DNA of 64,000 nt, taken from contig CM063112.1 in the NCBI GenBank assembly GCA_031841125.1, positions 19,308,603-19,372,602 of the forward strand, read 5' to 3'. The number at the start of each line of letters is the position of its first letter. Position 1 is the first letter of the stretch. A program made the translations under genes and the position numbers. The DNA comes from Acanthococcus lagerstroemiae. Its lineage: Eukaryota; Arthropoda; Insecta; Hemiptera; Eriococcidae. Shown piece by piece: positions 12,366-22,849 of this stretch. The notes below the pieces were generated by a model. The model ran no database searches. It saw only the letters and a program-made list of their open reading frames with translations, and had not been told where the DNA came from.

Positions 12366-13116
12366 AAAAGAAGAAAGTTTGGTATTATTGGTAACTAATC
12401 AGGTGATTTTTTAATGTCTCAGTTTTTAGGTTTATATGGTGGTCTTAATGAGTAGATAGTGCGGATAAAATAACCTGAATGATGAACCAGTGATTCAAAA
12501 AACACCAGTATCGATATGTTGGAAGTTACGAGTATTAACACTAATTTTGAAATTTCGACCACCTCTGTATACCCTCAATGATGGGGGTGTGTCTAAAATA
12601 ACTTCAAAAATGGGTTCAGAGAATCTGAAAGTTGCAGAAATGAAATATATGAAGTAGGGGAGGGTGTTGTACCTTGGAACACTTCCCCCAAAAGGATTGA
12701 GTTTTTGGACGAATTTTTCAATCGATTTAACTGTAATTCAGAGTGTCTTGGTCCACAGACATTTGTGTTCTATAACTTCAATGCAAAGGCTAAAAATGCA
12801 TTTTTAGTTGACTAACTTTTTTTGTCCCAAAGTACAACTCCGATGTTATACCTCGGGACACACAAGAAATAAAATTTGAACATCAATTTGTTATCAATTA
12901 TGAATCACACGCACATATCTATATAGCTCATGAAAAACAAAAAAAAAACATTGATTTTGTTGCATGTAGGGGAAATTTAAGTCCATTAAAACAGAATCCT
13001 CAGTTTTTACCCGCTTGCCCCTACAATGTAGCCTTACTAGTGTGTCATGGTGTGTTTCCTTACACAGAGAATCAAAAAATTATATTTTTGATGAACGGTT
13101 TAGGCTTTTGAAGCAG
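12366..13116. other. No gene recognised
   Basis: AT-rich sequence. Strings such as 'gtaccttggaacac' and 'tttgtcccaaagtac' resemble the ends of the foldback at 53197-53415 but no paired arms were established here. Confidence 0.35.
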
Positions 13117-13124
13117 TCTCAAGG

Positions 13125-13325
13125 CAAGGACGAAAATAAGGGGACACGGGGGGAGGGCAGTCACCGCCGGAGTTGTAGATGGATCACAAGTCGAGAAAAT
13201 CCAACAAGTCAAAAGGTTATTTTTTTCTTGCTAATACTGATACTTGGGAATTTTGACTTGAGTCAATTAGGAATTTAATAATTTTGCTCCTCCCCCCACA
13301 GAAAAAACTCTTCGTTACGTCCCTG
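13125..13325. mobile_element. hAT-like MITE, family CAGGGACG, copy 1, perfect 8-bp target duplication
   Basis: It starts CAAGGACGAAAA and ends TTACGTCCCTG, so the terminal inverted repeat is roughly CA(A/G)GGACGNAA. The flanks are identical octamers tctcaagg at 13117-13124 and 13326-13333. The interior contains a block (tcgagaaaatccaacaagtc to gacttgagtcaattagg) present twice more in the copy at 13700-14031. It is 201 bp long and non-coding. Confidence 0.85.
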
Positions 13326-13564
13326 TCTCAAGGTACATGGAATGAATCTTTTTGGTATTTATTTCTATACAATTTGCAAATGAGCAAATGAAGAAAAGAA
13401 TCCAAGCATTCCAAAGAACATTACCACCGAGAATAAATTACATTGGAATTTAACGATATTTAAATGCTCAAAATTATTTGGTAAAATGAAGACAAAATTT
13501 ACATTACAGTCGAAAAAAGAATTTTTCGCCACAAGCTTGTGCATCACAGCTAGATGACTTAATC

Positions 13565-14880
13565 AAATTTCGTGAAATTCAGAACACAGGAGGGGCTAAT
13601 ATCTGAAGTGAGGTACAACCTTGTCCAAGATACAACACTATCTCCAACTACATATACGTTTTTTCGGTAGTTTTTTGGAAATCATGAATACGCCCCGGAT
13701 AGGGACGAAAATAAGAGGGGGCACAGGGGGTAGCTTGCCCTCCAAGTCTCCGCCGAAGTTTGGAAATTTCAATAGATGGATCAAAAGTTGGAAAAATCCA
13801 ATAAATCATTTTTTTTTGTTGCCAATACAGATAAATTTTGATACTTGGGAATTTTGACTCGAGTCAATTAGATCAAAAGTTGGAAAAATCCAACAAATCA
13901 AAAGGTTTTTTTTCTTGCTAATACAAACAAATTTTGATACTTGGAAATTTTGACTTGAGTCAGCTGGGAATTTAACAATTTTTGCCCCCCCCCCCCTAGG
14001 AAAAACTCTTCGCTACTTCGCTACTTCCCTGCCTCCGGTAGTATTCTTTTGAAACTCTTCTGCACCTCTGAACATTTTTTCGTAACAACTTTTGTGTTGC
14101 GAAACACAAATTTCTTGAGATTTGAACTTTATTCCCCAAAATATGTATACTTCGGAGGTCATAACATGCAAAATGTCTGAGTAATTCCACATCAAATCGC
14201 CGTAGTTTCGAATCTTAGGTCATCCGATTCCCCCCCCCCTACAATTTTTACGGATTAGTTCTTTTTTTAACCTTCAAAGCCTCCTTCCATTCACCCTTGA
14301 TAAAATGAAAAGAAGAAGAAGGGTTTTGAAATTTTTTCAATTTTGAAATATTATCAACAATATACATATTGTTGTTGTTGCTATTTTTTTTTTAAATTTC
14401 AAACCCCGCCTCTTCGGAGGTGCCATAGTTTTGAGGTTACAGCGGAACAGATGTCAAAATCAAATTCTGTGACTTTGAAAACCCCCCAGCGATATCTCGA
14501 TCCGACGAGTTGCGCTAATGGAACCTCAAAAACTTGTCGCAAAATGTCTATTCTGATACGAAAAAATACAGAGAACGCAAAGTTCCAAGTGTGGTATCTA
14601 AGGATTGGGGAGAGGGGAAGGGAACTATCTCCAGATTGGTATATGGAGATATAGAGAAACGGTTCGGGGGATGGTTTGTATCCCCACTAGGGGACCAGAA
14701 AAATTAACGGTTTCCCCTGTATTATTTGTAATGATGAATGATAAAATAAAGGGTTATATTAAACTCCTATTTAGGGCATTTTGGGGGCAGTTACCAAAGG
14801 ATTATGCGAAAAGTTTTTTACCTGGAATTCAATGAGGAACAATTTTTGCCTGTGAAGTTTTTCCTTCAGCATGGTCAATA
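13565..14880 (+). repeat. Dispersed repeat family A, copy 2
   Basis: The stretch aligns by eye with 15090-16560: 'gaggtacaaccttgtccaagatacaacact', 'tgcacctctgaacatttt', 'catcaaatcgcc', 'cttcaaagcctccttccattca', 'gtggtatctaagg', 'ggatggtttgtatccccact', 'gggcattttgggggcagtta' and 'gaattcaatgaggaacaattttt' all have counterparts there in the same order. A MITE (13700-14031) interrupts this copy but not the other. Open frames such as 14343-14654 are not conserved between copies, so coding is unlikely. Confidence 0.72.
13700..14031. mobile_element. hAT-like MITE, family CAGGGACG, copy 2, with internal duplication
   Basis: It starts TAGGGACGAAAA and ends CTTCCCTG, matching the ends of the MITE at 13125. 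The block tcaaaagttggaaaaatcc ... gacttgagtca is tandemly duplicated inside (about 13780-13870 and 13872-13967). Flanking octamers are gccccgga and cctccggt. The paralogous family A copy at about 15190 reads ctcccgga with no insertion, which serves as an internal empty site and supports the boundaries. Confidence 0.75.
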
Positions 14881-15089
14881 AAAATTATCATTATTGAGCT
14901 CTGTTCCAATAATAGTGAACATGTACACAGAACTACGTTATCATCATAATGATAAGAGATCATGAAAATTATCCAAGCGTCATTAAAAATTCAAACGATT
15001 TGAATAATGAAGACAATAATTTTTCATAATGTCATTTCTATTGACCATGTACACCCCGCTTTATGGTTGATGTTTTCGAGATTCATGGG

Positions 15090-16560
15090 AATCATTTTTT
15101 GGGGGAGAGGCATATCTAATGTGCCCTGAGATACAACCCTGTCTAAAATACAACACTCTTCCCTCGGTAGTTTTAGAGAATCATAACTGCACTCCCGGAA
15201 GTCTTCTTTTAGATCCTCTTGTGCATCCTCTGAACATTTTCTTCTTCTGAAAATATATTTTCAAACTAACTTTTGAGTTGAAGGAAACAAATGTCTCGGG
15301 GTTTTGAACATCCCTCCCCTCAAAGTGTTTATACTTGTGAGGTTGTAACGTGCAATATTTCTGAGTCATTCTGCATCAAATCGCCCTAGTTTTGAATTTT
15401 AGGTCGTCCGAATTTTTTTCAATTTTTACGAATTAATTACTTTTTATAAATCTTCAAAGCCTCCTTCCATTCAAATTTAACTAAATTTGTCAAAGGGAGA
15501 AGGTGTATTGAAATTTTTTTATTTTTGAAACACGATCACCGATATCCATATTGCATTTTTGTTTGTTTCTTTTTTAATTTTGAACAGGTGTTACAATTTT
15601 CAAGTTACAGAGAAACAAATACCAAATTTAATTCTGTGACCTGGAAAACCCCTGTCTTTTCTGATACTTGCGGTGATTCTCTCTTTTCGATTGTATATTT
15701 TCGTATACATCAACTAATTATCCTGCTTGGTCAATTTCGGGGTAGCACAACGCAAGCGTCCAACAAACGTCTTTTGTCTCCTACATACCTGTGTTTCCTG
15801 TCTTTTCTAAACCATGTTCTTCTTCTTCTTATTATTATTTTCATGACTAACTCTCCTTTTTCTTCCTAGATTGGCTTAGGCAGGACATCCGGTTAGTTTT
15901 GTTCAGTTACACTAAAGATCTGTTTTTACTATTAAATCAATACATATGCGTCTTCTACTAACTCTCGTTTTGTTTGATTTCGTATGTCCTCCCTGCGGTT
16001 CAGACTAAATACTTCTCTCTTTTCTAATTTTTCTATCAACCTGAACCCTGGGATCCGCCCTTTCAAGCATTTACTTCAGAGACGTCGGGGAGGCTGTTAG
16101 AATTACTAAAAAACTCACATATTGAAAAACAAAGAAAAACTCTATTTCAAAGGGTGTTATCTGAGGCCTGGAAGGTATTATTTCGGAGATTGGTAGATGG
16201 TTTGTATCCCCACTGTTCGCTTAAGTCGGTGAGACCTAAGAAATGCCCTCACAAAGGCTGTGTTAATGGATGACAGAATGAAAGGTTACATTGAACCCCT
16301 ATTTTTGGCATTTTGGGGGCAGTTACGAATAAATTATAAGAGGCAATTTTTGCGTAGAATTTAATGAGGAATAGTTTTTGCATGTGAAGTTTTTTCCTAT
16401 AGTTAATATGGTCAAATATTCTAGGGAAAAACTACTTTTTTGGAGGAGGGTGTATCCAATCTCCTGAAAGCTTGAACACACTCGGATTGTTGGGTACTTT
16501 TCGTTAATTAGTACTATTATCCAACTCCTCGGGCCAAAATTAAGCTCTCCGGGGAATTTT
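15090..16560 (+). repeat. Dispersed repeat family A, copy 3
   Basis: This is the counterpart of 13565-14880, lacking the MITE but carrying a SINE tail at 16018-16100 and roughly 350 bp of extra sequence between about 15670 and 16015. The 3' part, 'ggtagatggtttgtatccccact', 'gcattttgggggcagttacg' and 'gaatttaatgaggaatag', matches copy 2 closely. It has no conserved coding frame. Confidence 0.7.
16018..16100 (-). mobile_element. SINE tail fragment
   Basis: Read on the minus strand this is the last part of the SINE family: gacgtctctgaagtaa..., gggcggatcccaggg, then 'gaaaaattagaaaagag'. The tRNA-like head and central body are missing, so it is strongly 5'-truncated. It lies inside a copy of repeat family A. 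Confidence 0.7.
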
Positions 16561-17900
16561 TCCTCTATTTGCCGACTTTTCGTTTAATTTTACTGGTGTA
16601 AATGATGTAAGTAAAAGTTGCGCTGAAATCTTGGCCGACGATTTTGCGACCACTTTCTTCAAAAATTACTCATTCACGGGCGTTTCTCTTTCAAAGAAAC
16701 TTTTTTCGAATTTCGCGTCCTTTTTTCACAAGGGCGTTGTAGTTCGGTTTGAAGGAGGGCGGTACTAGCATGCACCATCGTTAAAGGCGCGAATCCGGAT
16801 TAATTAGCATGCTAAAAGTCTGGTTCATAAAAGATTTTACGAGATCTTGATGAACGTAGTCTGTAAAAGAGCGAGCTTAATTTAAAGCTACTCCCGAAGT
16901 TAATTTTATTCGTCGATTTCGTAATTCACGTCATAGCGAAGAACCACAAAGGTCTTCTATCGGACAAAAACAAATCCGCTTTCCCAGAAAAGGTCAGTTC
17001 TATTTAACGCTTTCAGTTTCGCATACGGCGGCAAAATTCACGTATCTGCTCTAGTGGTTGGCCTTCCCCTGCTGAGGAAATGGTTTCAAACACCTGTTCG
17101 CATTCGTGTCATGGAATATTACAGACGCGTAATAGCAAAAGTATTCAAAATGACATAAACTAAAGAATCAACGAGGCCAAGAGATGGCGGCTTCTATTCT
17201 AAATAAAATATAGTAGAAAAGTTCTATACCCGTCGAGCCAAAAGTGCTCGCCAACTCGAAATACAATGAATTCGAGAACTTCAGAATAAAAAAATAGCAA
17301 CATGTGTTTTGCGTAAAAGTTGGGCTTTTCTCGTTTGCGTTCTCCCAGTGGGTCCGCGCTACTTTTTTAAACGTTCTTCGTTTCAACAAAATGACTTCAC
17401 GAAAGTGGAAAAATAAGGTATAGCCGTGGTAACTGAAAGTAACAGCAGTTTTTACAATAATTCGTATAAATTAGACGTTTAAATTGAATCTGTGGGCGGG
17501 CGGGGCCGCGGCTACGTACGTGACGCCTTAGGCGAACGTTATTAAGTCGAGAGTAAAAATTCGAATATGTTCATTTCCCCTCGGAGGCGCGGGGTTTAAG
17601 TGAAGCGTGAAATTCGTATTGCCTAACAAATTCGCAGCCACGAAGTACATGTAAGTTTTCGCCGCATTTTGTAGCCCAGCTAAAATGGAACTCCGCTGTG
17701 GCCACCGGGCCTCGACTTGCGCCAAAAATACCTGAATTTACATACGGCAACTCGCAGGGGTGTGCCGACGTGAAGATGCGACTTTCCTGAGTATGGAACA
17801 GTTATTATACTCGTATCTATTATCTGGAAACTGTTTTAGCTGCTAACGAGCAAACGAAGAAAAGGACCTCACCCTCTTGGGTGATACCTTGCTGTGGTGG
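16561..17900. other. CpG-richer interval without a recognised gene
   Basis: The composition differs from the surrounding AT-rich repeats and looks like single-copy host DNA. Open frames of up to 73 codons show no known domains. No splice-flanked coding block was identified. Confidence 0.4.
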
Positions 17901-17949
17901 AGAGGCTTAAGCGTAAAAAATAAGAAAAATACTCTCCATGAGGTTATGC

Positions 17950-18316
17950 AATCGTTGAAGGAAGATCTCTGCCCCTAACCACCGAGTCGGCATTTCCTCG
18001 GTTTCCAAAATCCTACTGAAGAGTCTCGTAAGAGGATCCACAGTGGCCTCGCCTAGAGTCTTGATTGTTTCGTTACTTATTCCGTCAGATCCGTCTGCCT
18101 TTCCTACTTTCATACCCTTAATCTCTTTCTCCACTTCCTCTCGAGGAAATCTTCCACTCTCTCCCTACTTACCCACGGTTCCACCTCCTCCCTGGCCAAC
18201 TTTATCCGCTTCTCTCTGCGCCCTTCCCTTGTGTCTTTGTACAGGCTCTTGAAAAAGTCTGTATCCTCGGACACAATCTCCATTCTCTCATACATCAGCC
18301 CTCCCACTGATTTCAT
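17950..18316 (-). pseudogene. RTE reverse transcriptase N-terminal fragment
   Basis: Two overlapping minus-strand frames read FFKSLYKDTREG and EIKGMKVGKADGSDGISNE. These correspond to EFYKELYSLPEG and KNLKIGKAPGPDGIQNS in the full element at 33.0-34.0 kb. The G.A.G.DGI motif is the start of the non-LTR reverse transcriptase domain. A frameshift separates the two blocks. Homology ends after PTRWLGAEIF, before the catalytic residues, so the fragment is dead. Confidence 0.8.
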
Positions 18317-18757
18317 TAGCTTCGGAAGTATAGGAAGCGCCCCGTGCTAGTGGCCCTTTTGGTAAGTTTTGTTGATCTACTACTTTCAATAATATTTTTA
18401 ATTTTCTTCAAATCGTATAACATTTCTTTTTGTTGGTTCTGTATTTATAGTAATGTGTAGTACCGTATGGTAAACCCTACTGGTGGAAAGTGAATTGTTA
18501 CACCCTAAAAACAGAATATTACCAACTTAATTCACACTTCAACATAGACACTGGTATTATTAAACTCTTGTGCCGTCCTTGCCAACAAAACTTGACATGT
18601 TTCGAGTCTTTTGGTATTCTCAGTTTGCTAGTACTCAACCAATAATTAGAGGGGAAGGCAAGATGGATGGATTTCATTATCCATTAAAATATGAGAGTCC
18701 TTCATTAACGTACGATCTATCTCATTCGTGGTTTTACTGTCCGGGGAACGCCACGAC

Positions 18758-19322
18758 CACTGTTGCCAACCTCAAGATAAATCCTGAGATCTCAAGATTT
18801 CGAGGTTTTTCTGAAGATCTTAAGATCTTGAGACAAAATCTCACGACTTTCAAGAAAATTTCAAGAGTTCTCAAGAATTTACATAAAACTGAGTGAACAT
18901 GCATTGCCTCTTCTAATTTTTCACTTCTAAAATTTGGAAAATGGAAAATTTATCGCATTATAGGAGTAATAAGCACTCAGATTTTACATAGCAATAGGTA
19001 AAATACGCATCTGTGACCTGCCAAAAGAAAAGAGCCCTTAGTGGCATCGAATGTTCTAAGAAAAAGGCGTAAGTAATGAAATTCTCTTCTCCCTTTTTCA
19101 CAGTATTCATGAACAAAAGTGAAAAGAAAATGGAAAATTTTTAGGATTCTCGACGGAACTGAGTGTGGAGGGGGTAAACAACAAATGTGATGAGTTAGTA
19201 AACGTATAATTGTTGAGAAACCTGGCAAAGGCGAAAATTTTTGTCTCAAGATTTTTTGCGAAATCTCAAAATTTTTTACGAAGAATCCTAGGATTTTCCA
19301 ACAGGCTTGGTTGGTAGCACTA
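18758..19322. mobile_element. hAT-like MITE inserted in RTE relic A
   Basis: Ends are CACTGTTGCCAACC and, as reverse complement of the right end, TAGTGCTACCAACC. The octamer gccacgac flanks both sides (18750-18757 and 19323-19330; the match extends to 9 bp). Removing the element rejoins two pieces of endonuclease homology on the minus strand, which independently supports the boundaries. Subterminal regions are rich in CTCAAGAT / ATCTTGAG motifs near 18770-18870 and again near 19247, a possible binding-site array. It is 565 bp long and non-coding. Confidence 0.8.
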
Positions 19323-19330
19323 GCCACGAC

Positions 19331-19603
19331 CCATTTCTTTTTATTTTTCTTCTTGAAGATTGTTGACACTATTTTCAATTTTTCTGATCCCGCCCGCTCC
19401 ATTAGACTCTCACTATTTGCGTTTGATCTGCCTGTCGTATACCTTCGCAAATAACTTTTAAACGCGGAATTCCCACCAATTTTGGCGTTGAAATCACCCA
19501 TCACTATGGTGTAGTATCCTTTTTCTTTTTTAGAAGTGTCTTCCAAAAGGTTGTAAAAAGCTTCTGTTTCGACATTTTCCGATTCCAGGGTTGGTTCATA
19601 CAC
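19331..19603 (-). pseudogene. RTE endonuclease (APE-like) fragment
   Basis: The minus-strand frame reads YYTIVMGDFNAKIG, the conserved GDFNAK motif of APE-type endonucleases in non-LTR retrotransposons, followed by LMERAG and KIVSTIFKKKNKKKW. These line up with EFYTIIMGDFNAKVG and KITNTYFKKRKARKW in the element at 34 kb. APE-type endonuclease nicks the target DNA to prime reverse transcription. Homology stops exactly at the MITE boundary and resumes at 18757, in a different frame, with SPDSKTTNEIDRTLM, matching the region around NEIDFCLIN of the 34-kb element. It cannot make a working enzyme. Confidence 0.85.
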
Positions 19604-19748
19604 TTGTATTATTATAAAATCCGAAATCCAGTTTTAAAACTGCTAACTGCTCCTAAATACCCTTAATTTGCTTGTTTTTGTCGGTTAAATGTTACCTAAC
19701 CAAAGAGCCCATTCCCCCTGAATCGCAGTGTTTCGCCAAAGTAATACC

Positions 19749-20700
19749 AGTGGTGCAAATGCGGTTCTAAAAAAATGTTCACCCCCTGTGCCTCCCCATA
19801 ACAGTGAAACGTGCAATATTTAATGCCAATCTGAGCAAATACATTTTCACTCTTCATGAGTAAAATTAACCAAAGTGTCTTTTCATGTACAAAATTTGGA
19901 TTTTTGAGAAAATACGAAAAATGGTGGTCTAAAAAAAGGGGCACAAATGCGGACCTATCGTTTTGTACGGTTAAAAATGTATTACTTTGAATATAAAAAA
20001 GGTATATGTATTTTACATTTCTATGTACAGAAATCGCATACATATTCATACTATTGCGATCTTTCTGTGTCTGTACATTCTTCATACGCTTAACAGCCGC
20101 AGTCCAAAGCCATATACTGAATCTACTCTTCACCTAGTGTGCTGCCGTGAAATTTTTCATTGCAGTACAGATATGCATTTCCATCATCTGGCTTTGGAAT
20201 GTTTCTCCTCCGAATCGAGACAAGGAGGCGATGGGATCTAGAGAGAAAACTGGAGCCAAAGGAGCTGAAGCAGAATTACGGGTACTCTTCCGTACTTTTG
20301 GTTGTGATTGGCAAATGTGCGTGGTCTGAGCTGTCTTTCGCGTTGTTTTTAGGTTTTTCTTTGCCGGACGGTCTTCAAAATTCAACTTCCGTTTCGTTGA
20401 AGCTAAAGATTCTTGGTTCCACCATTTGACACATGGAGACTCTGTGATCAGCGTCGATTCGGAAGGTTTTATCCGCGCTTAGCTGCTTGAATGTGCAATC
20501 GAGGAAGTGATAGGTAAAAGAAGCTCAATAGGACGGCATAAGATTGTCAGTGGCCTTCACAGCCTGCTCGGCGTTTTCCTCCGACCAGCTTCGGTTTACC
20601 GGCTTCTTGGAAATCTCAAACTGCCTTCTTGCCAGTCTAAAACAATAAATCGGTCGTTTTAAGATCTGTTTGAAACATAGGTCCGCATTTGCACCACACA
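19749..20700. repeat. Possible inverted-repeat-bounded element (GGTGCAAATGCGG ends)
   Basis: CAGTGGTGCAAATGCGG occurs at 19749, a related GGGCACAAATGCGGACCTA at about 19930-19948, and the inverse TAGGTCCGCATTTGCACCAC at about 20675-20698. This is compatible with a transposon with duplicated left end. The interior carries several open frames of 60-145 codons on both strands without recognisable domains. No convincing target duplication was seen, so the call is tentative. Confidence 0.4.
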
Positions 20701-21050
20701 AATTCAAGCAAATTTGTACGTTTCAAGCCTTATAATTACAGATTTATTCTATCCTATTCATATTATATACCAATTTGAAAGCTGAATTAAAAAGCTACTC
20801 ACCCGAACTAGGAACAAATTTTTCCAACACTCCACTGAAATTTAATTAAATTATTACGGTAAAATACAGAACACTTGTACATATAGTCACTACCATCGTG
20901 TAACCAAAAACTAAAACCCATGATACAAACTCTGGATGCTTCATCCTAGAACTAAAAAGTATTAGATTGAGCATAGGTATTTAGGTACAATGCTCATGTT
21001 TCTGACATTTCACGGCAGAATACGGACTTCATTTTGTTAAACCCTTCGAC
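20701..21050. other. No gene recognised
   Basis: AT-rich sequence without notable open frames or repeats. Confidence 0.35.
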
Positions 21051-21306
21051 AACATGTGACATTCCAGGAAGAAAAGGACCTGTGCGCAAAAATGTAAATT
21101 TTACAGGAGAGCGGATAAACAAAATTAATAACGTTTTCAGGTTCCGAGACACTCAACTTTGAAGACTTACAGTAGGTTCGGAAATTTTTTAGAATTTTTC
21201 CGAAAACACCTCGCGAAAGAGTGGCCAAATATTAGTCAAAAACAGTTATCGCAAAAATGATTTTTTTTGCGCACAGGTCCCTTTCCTCCCGGCATGTCAC
21301 ACATAG
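21051..21306. mobile_element. Inverted-repeat MITE with about 40-bp ends
   Basis: The left arm contains ATGTGACATTCCAGGAAGAA then AAGGACCTGTGCGCAAAA. The reverse complement of the right arm contains TGTGACATGCCGGGAGGAA then AGGGACCTGTGCGCAAAA. Arms are about 40 bp with roughly six mismatches. The 170-bp centre is AT-rich and non-coding. A target duplication could not be fixed, so the superfamily is not assigned. Confidence 0.7.
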
Positions 21307-21371
21307 GAATAGACTCGCCCTGACTGGCCTTTGTAACGTCATTCAGTGAAGCAATAATAAAACAGTGTGCG

Positions 21372-21379
21372 TGACGTCA
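21372..21379. promoter_or_regulatory. CRE-type palindrome upstream of the THAP segment
   Basis: A perfect TGACGTCA palindrome (the cAMP-response element consensus) lies about 165 bp upstream of the ATG of the THAP-domain segment. It may belong to that gene's promoter, but an 8-bp motif can occur by chance. Confidence 0.25.
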
Positions 21380-21542
21380 GAGGAGGGCAAAAGAGCATCA
21401 ATACAGCATATTATTGTGTACCACTAGTCCGTATTATCACTGTCTTTATACCGAGGGCATGCGATGCAGAAGGTTTTAAAAATTATTGTTGAATTAATAT
21501 TTGAGTTATATTTCGACAATTCGGCCCATCATACTATTCACA

Positions 21543-21611
21543 ATGGTGAAATCTTGTAGTGCTTATAACTGTGTACAACGATACGAATCTGGCATTACAT
21601 TTCCATTGGCG
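21543..21611 (+). pseudogene. THAP-type zinc finger, N-terminal coding segment, interrupted
   Basis: From the ATG at 21543 the frame reads MVKSCSAYNCVQRYESGITF. This matches the start of THAP domains: a Met, then C-x4-C, then an N/Q-R pair and G-x-TF before the usual H-x-F-P. THAP domains are C2CH zinc-dependent DNA-binding modules found in arthropod regulators and in P-element-type transposases. After about 22 codons the frame runs into 'ggcgtcactataggtgggcc' and stops; this resembles the end of a repeat, so an insertion has probably broken the exon. The second half of the zinc site (C-x2-H) was not found downstream. The piece could be from a host gene or from an old THAP transposon. Confidence 0.55.
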
Positions 21612-21901
21612 TCACTATAGGTGGGCCGAGGTGGGCTCGAGTCCACCTAAGAAAATTCGTGGCCCACCCAAAAAATTAAAAGGAAAGGAGAGAAAATGTG
21701 AAGACAAAAACGAAGGAAAGATGGAGAAAATAAGATGATCAGAGAGCAAAACTGAAAAACAGATAAGAAAAAAAGATTGAACAATTCTTCAAGTACAGCT
21801 AGTAAGCTATTTACTTGTTTATTTCAAGCAAACTGGTACAACACCCATCGTCATGGTTCCTAATGCGTATAAGCGGTAAAGGTGGGAGTCCCTCCCACCT
21901 C
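21612..21901. other. Repeat-like insertion downstream of the THAP segment
   Basis: It begins 'ggcgtcactataggtgggcc' and includes 'gtggcccaccc' and, near its right end, the hairpin ggtgggag-tcc-ctcccacc (about 21880-21898). It is A/G-rich in the middle and non-coding. It is probably part of a GC-ended MITE, but the matching outer end was not located; the 21910-22781 element interrupts this area. Confidence 0.4.
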
Positions 21902-21909
21902 CTGCCAGC

Positions 21910-22781
21910 CAGTTGGGCAATTTTCATTCGAGTGACGAATAACGAATAATGTATTCGTCATTCGTATTTGCCCGAGTGACGAATAATTTATTCGTTATTT
22001 GTGACTGGAGGAGTGACGAATAATTTATTCGTTATTCGTTATTGGTGTTTGTAGATATTCTTCCTTCAAACTACCCATTAATTGCAGCGCCCCCTCCAAA
22101 AAAAAATGTATTGATTCCATTCTCATCACTAGAGCTCGGATTTTCATGCGCTTAAAAAATTGTTTTATGTGCATATAACATGCATTTATTTTCGTCAAAA
22201 TATGACAAAATATGCATTTATCTAGCAAAAATGCACTTTCATGCAACATCGAATGGGTATCTTTTGAAAGGATTTTTTATTTGAAAGTCATTTTTTAAAA
22301 CAGAAAGCGTTCTGAAATCAGTCGCTTTCGTATTGATTTTCAAATTTAAATTGCAGTACTTTCAACGTATCAGTACGAAAAATTTTTTCCCCAGAATTTC
22401 TTGGTATTTTCAGGTTTTCTATTTTCAGTGAAAAAAAATTGGCCAAAATTTCCAAAATATGATTACAGACTATCAACTGAGCGTGCACTCACACGAAAAT
22501 AAGTAAGCATGACTACAGATAGTGAGATAAGAGATAGTAACATGTGTCACGAATAAAACTGGCTTGTCTGATAAGAAAATCTATTTTTTTGTACATAGTA
22601 TCAAGTTTAGCATAGCTTTCGGTAGTGACAAATATCGAATAATAAATAACTTTTCATTCGTGAATATTATTCGAATGAAATTTTATTCGAATAATGCTAG
22701 TGACGAATAATGAATAACGAATAACTTTTTATTCGCGAATATTATTCGAATGAAATTTTATTCGAATAATGCCCAACTCTG
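21910..22781. mobile_element. hAT-like element, 872 bp, perfect 8-bp target duplication
   Basis: The left end is CAGTTGGGCAA; the right end read on the other strand is CAGAGTTGGGCATT. Both fit hAT termini, which begin CA. The octamer ctgccagc is present on each side (21902-21909 and 22782-22789). Near both ends, GTGACGAATAA and TTATTCG motifs recur many times (about 21932-22047 and 22625-22770) in both orientations, forming a dense subterminal array that may be transposase binding sites. No transposase frame exists inside, so this is a non-autonomous deletion derivative or MITE. Confidence 0.88.
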
Positions 22782-22849
22782 CTGCCAGCTTGGCCCAAAA
22801 TTAGGCATATGCTTCCAGTTTTCCCTCCAATTTTTGCAATTGGCGGCCA

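Larger units (their letters stand above)
17907..19610 (-). mobile_element. RTE-clade non-LTR retrotransposon relic A, split by a MITE
   Basis: On the minus strand the order is endonuclease (from about 19603), then a MITE (18758-19322), more endonuclease, a badly decayed stretch, and the N-terminal part of reverse transcriptase (18316-17950). The protein fragments parallel the better preserved element at 31924-35063. The relic is truncated at its 3' side before the reverse transcriptase active site and contains frameshifts and stops. Confidence 0.8.

Noticed and set aside
19749..20700. hAT element with 8-bp duplication
   Set aside because: The inverted ends are visible, but no matching flanking octamers were found, so superfamily assignment was not made.
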